In this document: piece after piece, positions 55,943 to 64,000 of the stretch
How positions within the stretch are numbered: the stretch's first letter is position 1
How the letters are laid out: each line of letters opens with the position of its first letter
Assembly: GCA_025356445.1 (NCBI GenBank)
Contig: JANXSZ010000028.1
Coordinates: forward strand, 101,247-165,246
Length of the DNA: 64,000 nt
Origin: Betaproteobacteria bacterium
GTDB taxonomy: Bacteria > Pseudomonadota > Gammaproteobacteria > Burkholderiales > Burkholderiaceae_C
Reading direction: 5' to 3'
The notes under the pieces: generated by a model
The model's input: the letters and a program-made list of their open reading frames with translations, nothing else
Database searches by the model: none
What the model was told of the DNA's origin: nothing
Translations under genes and position numbers: made by a program

Positions 55943-56461
55943 TCACTTGCGACCACCCCGCTTGGACGACAACAGCGTGCCCCGGCAGCCTTCTGTACCG
56001 CACCAGCAGGGATACTCGGCCTTCAGCTTGGGCGTATAGCGCTCGTCAATCACCAGCCGGTAGTCGTAATTCAGCTCTTCGCCCGCAGTCACAGGACGCA
56101 AGGTGCGGATAAAAACCCGGTTGCCGTCAATCTCTGACGCGCAATTTGGCGTACAGGCGTGGTTGATCCAGCGGGCAGAATTGCCATTGACGCCACCGTC
56201 AATGACATGGTCTTCGTCTATATTGAAATAAAACGTGTGGTTGGGCTGGCTGATATCGTGGGGATGGCGGTCAAGGGCCTCTTCCCAGTCAATCAGCTCA
56301 CCCTTGTACTCGACGACCAGTTCGTCCTCGGCCAAGTCCACCAGTGCGAAAACGCCCTTGCCGTGCACCCCAGAGCGGCGCACCTGGATTCGACGCCCAC
56401 TGGCTGCGACGGCAGAGGGCGGAATTTTTGAATCAGCGGCAGAGGTGGGGATTTTTGGCAC
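55943..56461 (-). CDS. SET-domain protein (predicted lysine methyltransferase)
   Basis: A 172-residue protein with a complete SET core: SGVHGKGVFALVDLAEDELV, the pseudoknot parts RWINHACTPNCASEIDG and AGEELNYDYRL, and a post-SET-like cysteine cluster CWCGTEGCRG. SAM-binding and catalytic Tyr positions are kept. SET proteins methylate lysine side chains of proteins; the bacterial target is unknown, although chlamydial relatives modify histone-like proteins. It is divergent from a SWIB-tailed topoisomerase gene and precedes birA by 17 bases. Confidence 0.9.
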   Translation of the reverse strand: MPKIPTSAADSKIPPSAVAASGRRIQVRRSGVHGKGVFALVDLAEDELVVEYKGELIDWEEALDRHPHDISQPNHTFYFNIDEDHVIDGGVNGNSARWINHACTPNCASEIDGNRVFIRTLRPVTAGEELNYDYRLVIDERYTPKLKAEYPCWCGTEGCRGTLLSSKRGGRK

Positions 56462-56493
56462 GGCAAAAAATTTGGTATGTTGAATTTAGGCGA

Positions 56494-56514
56494 GCGTGCG
56501 CGTGTGCGTGCGCG
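56494..56514. other. 21-base alternating purine-pyrimidine (Z-DNA-prone) tract
   Basis: Between the divergent SET and topB start codons lies an uninterrupted 21-base alternation made only of GC and GT steps. Such tracts flip to left-handed DNA under negative supercoiling. It lies 20-40 bases upstream of the topB start. Confidence 0.6.
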
Positions 56515-56533
56515 AGAAAATGGGATTGTAGAT

Positions 56534-59497
56534 ATGAAAACATTGGTTATTGCAGAGAAGCCTTCAGTGGCTCAAGACATCGTTAAAGCTTTGACCTCTA
56601 CGGCGGGCAAGTTTGAGAAACACGATGAGTACTTTGAAAGCGACCAGTACATCGTCAGCAGCGCCGTGGGCCACTTGGTAGAAATCCAGGCCCCAGAAGA
56701 ATTCGACGTGAAGCGCGGCAAATGGAGTTTTGCCAACCTGCCCGTCATTCCGCCGTACTTTGATCTGAAACCGGTCGACAAAACCAAAACCCGGCTGAAC
56801 GCTGTGGTCAAACTCGCCAAGCGCAAAGACGTGGGCGACCTCATCAACGCCTGCGACGCGGGTCGCGAAGGCGAACTGATCTTCCGCCTCATCGAACAGT
56901 ACGCCGGTGGCACCAAGCCCCTCGCCAAGCCCGTGCGCCGCCTCTGGCTGCAAAGCATGACGCCCCAGGCCATCCGTGACGGCTTCAGCAACCTGCGCTC
57001 AGAGAAGCAGATGCAGGGCCTGGCGGATGCTGCACGCAGCCGCTCCGAGGCGGATTGGCTGGTCGGCATCAACGGCACCCGGGCCATGACGGCCTTCAAC
57101 TCGCGTGACGGCGGCTTTTTCTTGACCACCGTAGGCCGTGTGCAAACACCTACCCTCTCGGTGGTGGTGGAGCGCGAAGACGCGATCCGCAAATTCGTCT
57201 CGCGCAACTACTGGGAAATCCACGCCACGTTTGGCGCACAAGCCGGAGATTACAACGGCAAATGGTTTGACCCCAAGTGGAAAAAGGATGCCGAAGACGC
57301 CGAAAAGCGTGCCGACCGCGTGTGGACGGAAGCCGAGGCCAAAGCCATCGCCAACGCCGTACGCGGCCAGCCCGCCACCATCACCGAAGAATCCAAGCCC
57401 ACCTCGCAATCGTCACCGCTGCTGTTCGATTTGACCTCGCTGCAACGCGAAGCCAACGGCAAATTTGGTTTCTCGGCCAAAACCACGCTCTCCATTGCCC
57501 AAAGCCTGTACGAACGCCACAAAGCCTTGACCTACCCGCGTACCGATTCCCGTGCCCTGCCCGAGGACTACCTGCCCACCGTGCGCAGCACCTTCGAGAT
57601 GCTGGCCAGCAGCGGCATGCGCCACCTGGAGCCCCACGCCAAAACCGCACTCAAAGAGGGCTACATCAAGCCCAGCAAACGCATCTTTGACAATACCAAG
57701 GTCAGCGACCACTTCGCCATCATTCCCACACTGCAAGCGCCCAGCGCGCTATCAGAAGCTGAGCAAAAGGTGTACGACTTGGTGGTGCGCCGCTTTATGG
57801 CTGTGTTCTTCCCCAGCGCCGAGTACATGGTCACCACCCGTATTTCGACCGTTGTCCCGCACAGCTTCAAAACAGAAGGCAAAGTGCTAGTCAAACCCGG
57901 TTGGCTCGCCATCTACGGCAAAGAAGCCGCAGACGAAGTGGCCGATGCCAAAGACGGTGAAAAGGGTCAAAACCTCGTCCCCGTGCAATCCGGTGAAAAG
58001 CCCCAAGCCGTGGCCGTTGACCCCAAAGCCCTCAAAACCCGCCCCCCAGCCCGCTACAACGAAGCAACGCTGCTGGGTGCGATGGAAGGTGCAGGCAAGA
58101 TGGTGGACGACGAAGAGCTGCGCCACGCCATGCAAGAAAAGGGCTTGGGCACGCCCGCCACCCGCTCCAGCATCATCGAAGGCCTCATCAACGAAAAATA
58201 CATGCTGCGCGATGGCCGCGACCTGATCGCCACGGCCAAAGCCTCGCAACTGATGACGCTGCTGCGCGGCCTGGGTGTGGAAGAGCTCTCCAAGCCCGAG
58301 TTGACTGGCGAGTGGGAGTACAAGCTCTCGCAAATGGAACAAGGCAAGCTCAGCCGCGAAGCCTTCATGGGCCAGATCGCCGCCATGACGGAACACATCG
58401 TCAAAAAAGCCAAAGAGTACGACCGCGAAACCATCCCTGGCGACTACGCCACCCTCACCGCGCCCTGCCCCAACTGCGGTGGCGTGGTGCGCGAGAACTA
58501 CCGCCGCTACACCTGCTTAGGGGCAGATGGGCATTCCGACGGTTGCGGCTTCTCGTTCGGCAAGTCCCCCGCAGGCCGCACCTTTGAGCTGGCCGAAGTC
58601 GAGCAATTCCTGGCCGATCGCAAAATCGGCCCGCTGGACGGCTTCCGCTCTAAAGCCGGCTGGCCCTTCACCGCCGAGATGAAAATCGTCTTCGATGAAG
58701 AAACGAAAAACCACAAACTGGAATTCGACTTCGGCGACGACAAAAAAGCCGAAGAATCCGGCGAGCTGGTGGACTTCACAGGCCAGGAATCACTGGGCAA
58801 CTGCCCTAAATGCGGTGGTGCGGTATTCGAACACGGCGCAAATTACGTCTGCGACAAAGCCGTCCCCACCATGGCCCAAGCCACCCCCAGCTGCGACTTC
58901 AAAACCGGCAAAATCATCTTGCAGCAGCCCGTGGAACGTGCTCAGGTCGTCAAACTGCTGACTGAAGGTAAAACCGATTTGCTCGACAAATTCGTCAGCA
59001 TGCGCACCCGCCGCGCCTTCAAAGCGCATTTGGCGTGGGACAAAGAGGCTGGCAAGGTCAACTTCGAGTTCGCACCGTCGAAATTCCCACCCCGCAAGAC
59101 GACGGCAGGCAGTGCAGTCGCTACAAAAACCGTAGCTGGTACAGCACGTCCAACAAGCGCAGCAGCCAAGAAAGCCGTTAAAATGGCCTCCAAAACCACC
59201 AGCAAAACCACGACCAAGCCCGCAGCGAAAGCCGCTGTCAAAACCGTCCGCAAAGCCCCCGCACCCGGCACCGGTGGCACCACCCCCAGCGCCGCATTAG
59301 GTGCAGTGATCGGCACCGAACCGGTAGCCCGCGCACAGGTCATCAAGAAGCTGTGGGACTACATCAAAGCCAACAACCTGCAAGACACGACCAACAAACG
59401 CGCCATCAACGCAGATACCAAGCTGCTAGCGGTGTTTGGCAAAGAACAGGTCACGATGTTTGAACTGGCGGGGATTGTGGGCAAGCATTTGGTGTGA
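56534..59497 (+). CDS. topB: DNA topoisomerase III with C-terminal SWIB domain
   Basis: A 987-residue type IA topoisomerase. The Toprim domain starts MKTLVIAEKPSVAQDI and has ACDAGREGELIFRLI; the active-site Tyr is in LTYPRTDSRALPEDY. Two C-terminal Cys-rich ribbons (CPNCGGVVRENYRRYTC, CPKCGGAVFEHGANYVC) follow. A Lys/Ala/Thr-rich linker (about residues 855-910) then leads to a SWIB/MDM2 domain: IGTEPVARAQVIKKLWDYIK, NKRAINADTKLLAVFG, VTMFELAGIVGKHL. ATG 56534 is fixed by the conserved start. A 17-bp repeat copy (59120-59136) falls at the beginning of the linker. Confidence 0.96.
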   Translation: MKTLVIAEKPSVAQDIVKALTSTAGKFEKHDEYFESDQYIVSSAVGHLVEIQAPEEFDVKRGKWSFANLPVIPPYFDLKPVDKTKTRLNAVVKLAKRKDVGDLINACDAGREGELIFRLIEQYAGGTKPLAKPVRRLWLQSMTPQAIRDGFSNLRSEKQMQGLADAARSRSEADWLVGINGTRAMTAFNSRDGGFFLTTVGRVQTPTLSVVVEREDAIRKFVSRNYWEIHATFGAQAGDYNGKWFDPKWKKDAEDAEKRADRVWTEAEAKAIANAVRGQPATITEESKPTSQSSPLLFDLTSLQREANGKFGFSAKTTLSIAQSLYERHKALTYPRTDSRALPEDYLPTVRSTFEMLASSGMRHLEPHAKTALKEGYIKPSKRIFDNTKVSDHFAIIPTLQAPSALSEAEQKVYDLVVRRFMAVFFPSAEYMVTTRISTVVPHSFKTEGKVLVKPGWLAIYGKEAADEVADAKDGEKGQNLVPVQSGEKPQAVAVDPKALKTRPPARYNEATLLGAMEGAGKMVDDEELRHAMQEKGLGTPATRSSIIEGLINEKYMLRDGRDLIATAKASQLMTLLRGLGVEELSKPELTGEWEYKLSQMEQGKLSREAFMGQIAAMTEHIVKKAKEYDRETIPGDYATLTAPCPNCGGVVRENYRRYTCLGADGHSDGCGFSFGKSPAGRTFELAEVEQFLADRKIGPLDGFRSKAGWPFTAEMKIVFDEETKNHKLEFDFGDDKKAEESGELVDFTGQESLGNCPKCGGAVFEHGANYVCDKAVPTMAQATPSCDFKTGKIILQQPVERAQVVKLLTEGKTDLLDKFVSMRTRRAFKAHLAWDKEAGKVNFEFAPSKFPPRKTTAGSAVATKTVAGTARPTSAAAKKAVKMASKTTSKTTTKPAAKAAVKTVRKAPAPGTGGTTPSAALGAVIGTEPVARAQVIKKLWDYIKANNLQDTTNKRAINADTKLLAVFGKEQVTMFELAGIVGKHLV
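59120..59136. repeat. 17-bp dispersed inverted repeat
   Basis: GCTACAAAAACCGTAGC, perfect 5-bp arms, at the start of the linker before the SWIB domain of topB. Confidence 0.7.
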
Positions 59498-59524
59498 TTC
59501 CGTCATGCCGCAATCCCCACAGCC

Positions 59525-60076
59525 ATGACCACCGCCCTCCTCATCATCGACGTTCAACAAGGCCTGTGCGAAGGCGAGCAGGCTGCTTTTGAGTCGCCGC
59601 AGGTCATCGCACGCATCAACGAAGTCACCGCCAAAGCGCGTGCAGCAGGTACGCTGGTCGTCTTCGTTCAGCATGAATCCGGCCCTGGCTACCTGGAATT
59701 CGGCACGGATGCCTGGAAGTTGGCGAGGGGGCTTCACCCAGAGCCTTCCGATGTGCGGGTGCGAAAAACCACACCGGATTCGTTTCACCGCACGGTGTTG
59801 GGCGAGTTGCTGACGCAGCACGCCATCACAGAACTGGTGGTCTGCGGGATGCACACGGAGTTTTGCGTAGACACCACCACGCGGCGGGCACTGGCCTTGG
59901 GTTATCCAGTGGTGCTGGTGGCGGACGGGCATACCTCAGCGGGTAACACCGTGCTGTCTGCGCCGCAGGTGATCGCGCACCACAACGCCACGCTGACGAA
60001 CATCAGCAGCTTTGGGCCGCGCGTGCGGGCAATTGCGGCGAAAGATGTGCAGTTTGACCCCCGCTTTAAAGGCTAA
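59525..60076 (+). CDS. Isochorismatase-family cysteine hydrolase
   Basis: A 183-residue alpha/beta hydrolase. The catalytic triad positions are Asp 9 in LLIIDVQQGLCEG, Lys in VRKTTPDSFH and Cys in GMHTEFCVDTTTRRALALGY. The family includes nicotinamidases and N-carbamoyl hydrolases; the substrate is not identifiable. It follows topB by 27 bases. Confidence 0.9.
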   Translation: MTTALLIIDVQQGLCEGEQAAFESPQVIARINEVTAKARAAGTLVVFVQHESGPGYLEFGTDAWKLARGLHPEPSDVRVRKTTPDSFHRTVLGELLTQHAITELVVCGMHTEFCVDTTTRRALALGYPVVLVADGHTSAGNTVLSAPQVIAHHNATLTNISSFGPRVRAIAAKDVQFDPRFKG

Positions 60077-60109
60077 GGCCTGGGGGAAAGTTACCGTTCA
60101 ACCTGGAAT

Positions 60110-60526
60110 TCACCCCTTGTGCTGTTCACCGTCGATGTACAGCCAACGCCCGCCAGTCCTGACAAAACGGCTGGTTTCATGGATACGTTCGGCTTTGCCG
60201 TTGACCTTGTAGCGGGCAATGAACTCAACAACACCAGCGTCCCCTGCTGCTTGCGCATGGCGCACCTCCAGCCCCAGCCATTTCAGGGGTGAAATCTCCA
60301 AATCGCCGGGTGCGCTGGACGGATGCCACGTGGACAGCAGGTAGTCCAGCAGACCCAGCACGTAGGCGCTGTAGCGCGAACGCATCAGCGCTTCGGGCGT
60401 GGGAGCGAGAGCCTGGGTTGCAGGGTCGTGGGTCATGCCTTTGTGCCACAGGCCGCAGCAATCCACATACGCCATGTCACTGCCACAGGGGCATGGAGCG
60501 TGGGCAGAGAGGGTGTTTTTCTTCAT
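60110..60526 (-). CDS. ychJ: YchJ family SEC-C motif protein
   Basis: A 138-residue protein with the N-terminal zinc-binding SEC-C-like motif CPCGSDMAYVDCCGLWH and the conserved YchJ body LMRSRYSAYVLGLLDYLLST, FIARYKVNGKAERIHETSRF and RWLYIDGE. The body has an NTF2-like fold. No function is established. Confidence 0.92.
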   Translation of the reverse strand: MKKNTLSAHAPCPCGSDMAYVDCCGLWHKGMTHDPATQALAPTPEALMRSRYSAYVLGLLDYLLSTWHPSSAPGDLEISPLKWLGLEVRHAQAAGDAGVVEFIARYKVNGKAERIHETSRFVRTGGRWLYIDGEQHKG

Positions 60527-60547
60527 GCAGGGAATGGTACCGGCCCC

Positions 60548-61453
60548 TCAAGCCGCCCGGCTTGAGGCCACCACGATGCCACCCACAATCAACACAAATG
60601 CCACGGCGTGAAAGACCTGCGGCATTTCACCCAAAAAGGCCGCCGACATCACAGCGGCAAACAGCGGAGTCAGGTTAGAGAAAAACCCCGCTACGGCAGG
60701 CCCTACCCGCTGCACACCCATGCCCCAGCAGCGAAAAGCCAGAATCGCAGGGCCAAGTGCCACAAACAGCAAAGCCGCCGCCACCGGCCACCCCCAGACG
60801 ATATGCGCATCGCTCAGCGCCCATTCGCCCCCAGCGAACACAGCCGACCAACCCAGTCCAAAGACAATCTGCGCCATCAAAAATGCGGCCCAATCGCCAC
60901 GGATAGCGGGTGGGTCTACCGGGCGGCTCAGCAACCAGCTGTAGTACGCCCAAGCCAAGGTGGCCAGCAACACATAAGCGTCCCCGAGCACCAGATGGAA
61001 TTTCATCAGCAAACCCCACTGCCCCCGGCACAACACCAGCAACACACCGGCAATGGACAGCACAGCGCCTCCCGCTTGACGGGCCGTCACCGCCTGACCA
61101 AACGACAGCCGCCCCACGATCAGCATGAAAATGGGCATGATGGAGGCCACCAGCGTCACGTTGATGGGTGTGGAGGTCTTGAGCGCGAGGTACTGCAAGG
61201 TGTTGTAGCAGCCCACGCCCAGCAGCCCTAACAAACCGTAGCGCCGCCAGTGCGCCCACAACACGCTGCGGGGGCTCAGCACGCCAAAGGCAAAGGGCAG
61301 CAGCAGCACAAAAGCCAGTGCCCAGCGCAAAAAGTTCAGCGTGATGGGTGGCACCAAACCATTGACCAAGCGGCCTACCACCGCATTACCCGCCCAAAGC
61401 AGCGGCGGAATCACAAGCAGGGTGATGGTGGAAGGGGTCAGGCGTTGGTTCAT
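60548..61453 (-). CDS. EamA-type (DMT) transporter
   Basis: A 301-residue protein with ten membrane segments arranged as two EamA repeats; PPLLWAGNAVVGRLV and the second-repeat motif GPAVAGFFSNLTPLFAAVMSAAFLGE are typical of drug/metabolite exporters. ATG 61453 gives a normal N-terminus; the frame is open a further 57 codons upstream. The substrate is unknown. It lies 21 bases upstream of the ychJ start in the opposite reading sense of neither, that is, both read on the minus strand with this gene first. Confidence 0.88.
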   Translation of the reverse strand: MNQRLTPSTITLLVIPPLLWAGNAVVGRLVNGLVPPITLNFLRWALAFVLLLPFAFGVLSPRSVLWAHWRRYGLLGLLGVGCYNTLQYLALKTSTPINVTLVASIMPIFMLIVGRLSFGQAVTARQAGGAVLSIAGVLLVLCRGQWGLLMKFHLVLGDAYVLLATLAWAYYSWLLSRPVDPPAIRGDWAAFLMAQIVFGLGWSAVFAGGEWALSDAHIVWGWPVAAALLFVALGPAILAFRCWGMGVQRVGPAVAGFFSNLTPLFAAVMSAAFLGEMPQVFHAVAFVLIVGGIVVASSRAA

Positions 61454-61519
61454 GGGGACGACTGTACCAAGGCGAGACGGATAATCCCGGGCGTTCCTTC
61501 GCCTCTCCTCAAATGCCCT

Positions 61520-61825
61520 ATGTCCCCTGCCATGCGCGCCCACACCAAACAACGCCTCGCCGAGCGCTATGGGCTGGACGTGTCCAGCGCTGAGCTGTTC
61601 CAGCTCGCCAAGCAGATTGCGCACGGACGGGCACGGCTGCTGTCACGCCAAAGCAAAACGGTGGCGCTGTGGGAACTGGACTGCCAGGGGCAAGCCATCC
61701 GTTTCGTGTTCGACAGCCAGTGCCGGGGCCTGTTGACAGCCCTGCCCCCACACGACAGCGCCGATTACCTTGCCAGCCACCTCACCGCCCACCGCGCCAC
61801 TACACTGCCACCCCATGAAAAGTAA
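61520..61825 (+). CDS. Hypothetical protein of 101 residues
   Basis: A small, mostly hydrophilic protein with one alpha-helical first half (TKQRLAERYGLDVSSAELFQ, LAKQIAHGRARLLSRQS) and a beta-like second half (KTVALWELDCQGQAIRFVFD). No family was recognised. It looks real because codon use and amino-acid composition match its neighbours. It also overlaps the yciH start by 11 bases and sits 66 bases from the divergent EamA gene. ATG 61532 is an alternative start. Confidence 0.6.
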   Translation: MSPAMRAHTKQRLAERYGLDVSSAELFQLAKQIAHGRARLLSRQSKTVALWELDCQGQAIRFVFDSQCRGLLTALPPHDSADYLASHLTAHRATTLPPHEK

Positions 61826-62177
61826 ATCTGCAACCGGCAACCTCGTCTACTCCACCGAAACAGGCCGCATGTGCCCCGACTGCCGCCACCCCATCGCCCA
61901 GTGCGTGTGCAAGCAAAACGCACCCCTGCCCAAAACCGACGGCATCGTGCGGGTATCGCGCGAAACCAAGGGCCGGGCAGGCAAAGGCGTGACCTTGGTC
62001 AAAGGCCTGCTGCTGGACGCAGCTGCGCTCACGGCCCTGGGTAAAACGCTGAAGGCCGTGTGCGGCGCAGGCGGCACGGTGAAAGACGGTGTGATCGAGG
62101 TGCAGGGCGACCACTGCGTGCTGGTGATTGACACGCTCAAAAAGCAGGGCTGGAACGTCAAACGGGCGGGGGGATAA
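61815..62177 (+). CDS. yciH: SUI1/eIF1-like translation factor YciH
   Basis: A 120-residue protein. An N-terminal cysteine motif (MCPDCRHPIAQCVCK) is followed by the SUI1 fold: VRVSRETKGRAGKGVTLVKG, CGAGGTVKDGVIEVQGDH and LKKQGWNVKRAGG. YciH of E. coli has been described as a stress-related inhibitor of translation initiation. The start overlaps the preceding small gene by 11 bases. Confidence 0.95.
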   Translation: MKSKSATGNLVYSTETGRMCPDCRHPIAQCVCKQNAPLPKTDGIVRVSRETKGRAGKGVTLVKGLLLDAAALTALGKTLKAVCGAGGTVKDGVIEVQGDHCVLVIDTLKKQGWNVKRAGG

Positions 62178-62200
62178 GCCCACGAACTGCCACTGACCGG

Positions 62201-62641
62201 CTACAGCGCCACCACAGGCCGGCCCTGCATCCGGTGCGAGCGGCCACGGAACACCGCGACCTGTACGCCGTGTTGGTCGCAGACCGTCACGTCATAAATC
62301 CCGGTGCGGCCCTTCTGGCTGACCTCTACCGCGCTGGCGGTCAGCACATCACCGCCACGTGCCGAAGCGATGAAATCAATGCCCAGCGACGAGGCCACGG
62401 TAAGTTCGTTGTAAGAGTTGCAAGCGAACGCGAACGCCGAATCGGCCAACAGGGTGAGGTAGCCACCGTGGCAAATGTCAAAGCCGTTCAGCATGTCGTC
62501 CCGCACCGTCATCGTCAGTGTGGCGTGGCCGGGGCGGATGTGGGTCACACGCAGGCCCAGGCCCTGTGAGGCGCGGTCTTTCGCCATCATGCCCGTGGCG
62601 ACGGCATCGGCAATCTGTTGGGGTGTCAGTGATGTGTCCAT
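62201..62641 (-). CDS. paaI: Hotdog-fold acyl-CoA thioesterase PaaI
   Basis: A 146-residue thioesterase. MLNGFDICHGGYLTLLADSA carries the catalytic Asn/Asp region of PaaI, and FACNSYNELTVASSLGIDF and GRTGIYDVTVCDQHG complete the family pattern. PaaI rescues dead-end hydroxylated phenylacetyl-CoA intermediates in phenylacetate catabolism. It is 26 bases downstream of LivF in the same orientation, so a phenylacetate locus may lie beyond the right edge. Confidence 0.92.
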   Translation of the reverse strand: MDTSLTPQQIADAVATGMMAKDRASQGLGLRVTHIRPGHATLTMTVRDDMLNGFDICHGGYLTLLADSAFAFACNSYNELTVASSLGIDFIASARGGDVLTASAVEVSQKGRTGIYDVTVCDQHGVQVAVFRGRSHRMQGRPVVAL

Positions 62642-62667
62642 CGTGTTGTCCTGGGAAATGATGAGGC

Positions 62668-63399
62668 TTACATGCCCAAATACGCAGCCCTGATTTTTTC
62701 ATCCTTTAGCAGCACGCGCCCTGGCCCGGACATCACGATGCGCCCGAGTTCCAGCACATAACCCTGGTCAGCAATCGACAGCGCGGCGCGGGCGTTTTGC
62801 TCTACCACCAGGATGGTGATGCCCTGGTCACGCAACTTTTGGATCAGACGAAAAATATCCTGCACGATGAGTGGGGCCAGGCCCATGCTGGGCTCGTCCA
62901 GCAGCAAAAGCTGAGGTTTGGCCATCAGGGCGCGGGCCATCGCCAGCATTTGCTGCTGGCCACCTGAGAGCGTGCCGGCGGGCAAATCGCGCTTTTCAAA
63001 CAGGATGGGGAACAGCGCGTACATGGCGGCCAGGCTCTCGGCCCGCTCGGCTTTGTCGCGGGTGAAGCCCCCTAGCCCCAAGTTGTCGGCCACGCTCATG
63101 GGGGCGAAGACTTGACGGCCTTCGGGAACTTGGCTGATACCGACACGTACCCGTTGGCTGGCCACCGTGCGGCTCAGATCCTGCCGCTGGAAATCAATGC
63201 GGCCTGCGCTGATGGGTTGCACGCCGGAAATGGCCCGCAGCAGCGTGGTTTTGCCTGCACCATTGGCCCCTACCAGGGCGACAAGTTGACCGGGTGAGAC
63301 CGCCAAGTCAACGCTGTGCAGCGCCTGGATACGGCCATAGTGGCTGCTGAGGGCGCTGACTTGCAGCAAGGCTGGGGTTGCGGATGAAGATACGGTCAT
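62668..63399 (-). CDS. livF: Branched-chain-amino-acid-type ABC transporter ATPase LivF
   Basis: A 243-residue ATPase. Walker A is ALVGANGAGKTTLLRAI, the ABC signature LSGGQQQMLAMARALM, Walker B LLLLDEPSMGLAP and the His switch LVVEQNARAAL. LivF-type subunits energise uptake of branched-chain amino acids or aromatic acids. The start overlaps the livG stop by four bases. Confidence 0.95.
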   Translation of the reverse strand: MTVSSSATPALLQVSALSSHYGRIQALHSVDLAVSPGQLVALVGANGAGKTTLLRAISGVQPISAGRIDFQRQDLSRTVASQRVRVGISQVPEGRQVFAPMSVADNLGLGGFTRDKAERAESLAAMYALFPILFEKRDLPAGTLSGGQQQMLAMARALMAKPQLLLLDEPSMGLAPLIVQDIFRLIQKLRDQGITILVVEQNARAALSIADQGYVLELGRIVMSGPGRVLLKDEKIRAAYLGM

Positions 63400-64000
63400 G
63401 TTGCGGCCTCCTCTTCAAGCTCTGCGCCCAGGTAGGCGGCAATCACCGCAGGGTTCTCGCGCACGTCAGCGGGTATGCCCTCGGCAAGCTTTTTGCCGTG
63501 GTCGAGCACGGTGATGCAGTCGGAAATACCCATCACCAGCGGCATGTCGTGCTCCACCAGCAACACCGTCAGACCGGCATCAGCGAGGCGGCGGATGAGC
63601 TGACCCACCTCGGCGGTTTCGGTGGGGTTGAGCCCAGCGGCGGGCTCGTCCATCAGCAGCATTTGGGGGCGTGTCATCAGGGCGCGGGCGATTTCCAGGC
63701 GCTTCAAGGCACCGTAGGGCATTTGACTCGCCTGGGCATCGGCAAAATCGGCCACACCCACTTGCGCCATCGCAGCCAGCGCTTCAGCGCGGCAACTGCG
63801 GTCAGCGGCACGCAAGCCCGGCAGACTCAGCAACCCGGCAAGCAGGCTGGTGTTTTGCCGCAAATGGGCACCGACCATCACGTTCTCGATAGCGCTCATG
63901 TTCATGCAGACTTGCAGATTCTGGAAAGTACGTGCCATGCCCAGTGCGGGCAGTTTTTGCGGCAAGAGGCCGGTGATGTCCTGCCCCGCAAAGCGCACTG
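63396..64000 (-). CDS. livG: ABC transporter ATPase LivG, N-terminus beyond window edge
   Basis: The frame is open to the right edge (201 codons seen). Q-loop-type ARTFQNLQVCMNMSAIENVM, the signature region MPYGALKRLEIARALM (GALK in place of SGGQ, common in LivG), Walker B MLLMDEPAAGLNP and LLVEHDMPLVMGISD are visible. Walker A lies outside the window. It pairs with LivF. Confidence 0.93.
   Translation of the reverse strand, partial: VRFAGQDITGLLPQKLPALGMARTFQNLQVCMNMSAIENVMVGAHLRQNTSLLAGLLSLPGLRAADRSCRAEALAAMAQVGVADFADAQASQMPYGALKRLEIARALMTRPQMLLMDEPAAGLNPTETAEVGQLIRRLADAGLTVLLVEHDMPLVMGISDCITVLDHGKKLAEGIPADVRENPAVIAAYLGAELEEEAAT

Overview
This 64 kb window looks like ordinary, mostly GC-rich chromosome from a betaproteobacterium of the order Burkholderiales, probably a Comamonadaceae member close to Rhodoferax or Polaromonas. 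This is inferred from gene content and order: a TIGR02099-type YhdP back to back with glnE, a DUF3717-DUF1289 protein, birA lacking the DNA-binding domain, recA-recX, sucCD, and a PaaI/LivFG end. No rRNA, tRNA, CRISPR array, insertion sequence or phage gene was seen.

Layout. 1-4.6 kb: yhdP (cut by the left edge) and glnE, divergent with start codons that overlap. 4.6-13.1 kb: a compact plus-strand set of acyl carrier protein, ketosynthase, thioester-reductase-like protein and a complete three-part RND efflux pump. It reads as a small biosynthesis-plus-export locus of unknown product. 13.1-17.3 kb: heptose adenylyltransferase, a degenerate HDOD/HD-GYP-like protein, a diiron ferritin-like protein, a MerR regulator with a B12-type domain that lacks the usual cobalamin ligands, and the remains of a receiver-GGDEF gene. 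17.4-25.5 kb: glutathione peroxidase, then an eight-gene plus-strand run (FAD oxidoreductase, DUF1365, CFA-synthase-like methyltransferase, chalcone-isomerase-like protein, GPH/MFS transporter, DUF3833 lipoprotein, SDR, SnoaL-like). This set matches the light or singlet-oxygen lipid-modification clusters known from other proteobacteria. 25.6-32.1 kb: housekeeping genes (GST, purB, yaeQ, bepA, moaC) and a TerC gene behind a yybP-ykoY manganese riboswitch.

32.1-45.5 kb is a long minus-strand block. It holds a CHASE2 Ser/Thr kinase, a PP2C phosphatase, an FHA adaptor, a CHASE2 adenylate cyclase, a metallo-beta-lactamase-fold cyclic-nucleotide phosphodiesterase and a GAF-PilB/GspE ATPase in one tight operon. 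Two tandem type IV pilins, a TfpX/TfpZ-like pilin accessory protein and a PglL-type O-oligosaccharyltransferase follow. Together they suggest phospho- and cAMP-signalling coupled to pilus assembly and pilin glycosylation. The pilin end (about 33.6-35.0 kb) is strikingly AT-rich. 45.7-51.5 kb: a second TerC, sucCD, argC, and recA-recX behind two tandem LexA-like boxes. 51.6-59.5 kb: a MarR regulator, an OmpR/TctE-type two-component pair, a SPOR protein, birA, a bacterial SET-domain protein and topoisomerase III with a C-terminal SWIB domain. A 21-bp Z-DNA-like tract lies between the last two. 59.5-64 kb: isochorismatase-family hydrolase, YchJ, an EamA exporter, a small unknown protein, YciH/SUI1, PaaI thioesterase, and LivF and LivG (the latter cut by the right edge).

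One structure crosses gene boundaries: a dispersed 17-bp inverted repeat, GCTAY-N7-RTAGC, occurs at least eleven times in good form plus several degenerate copies. Most copies lie inside genes, at signal peptides, linkers or other variable positions.
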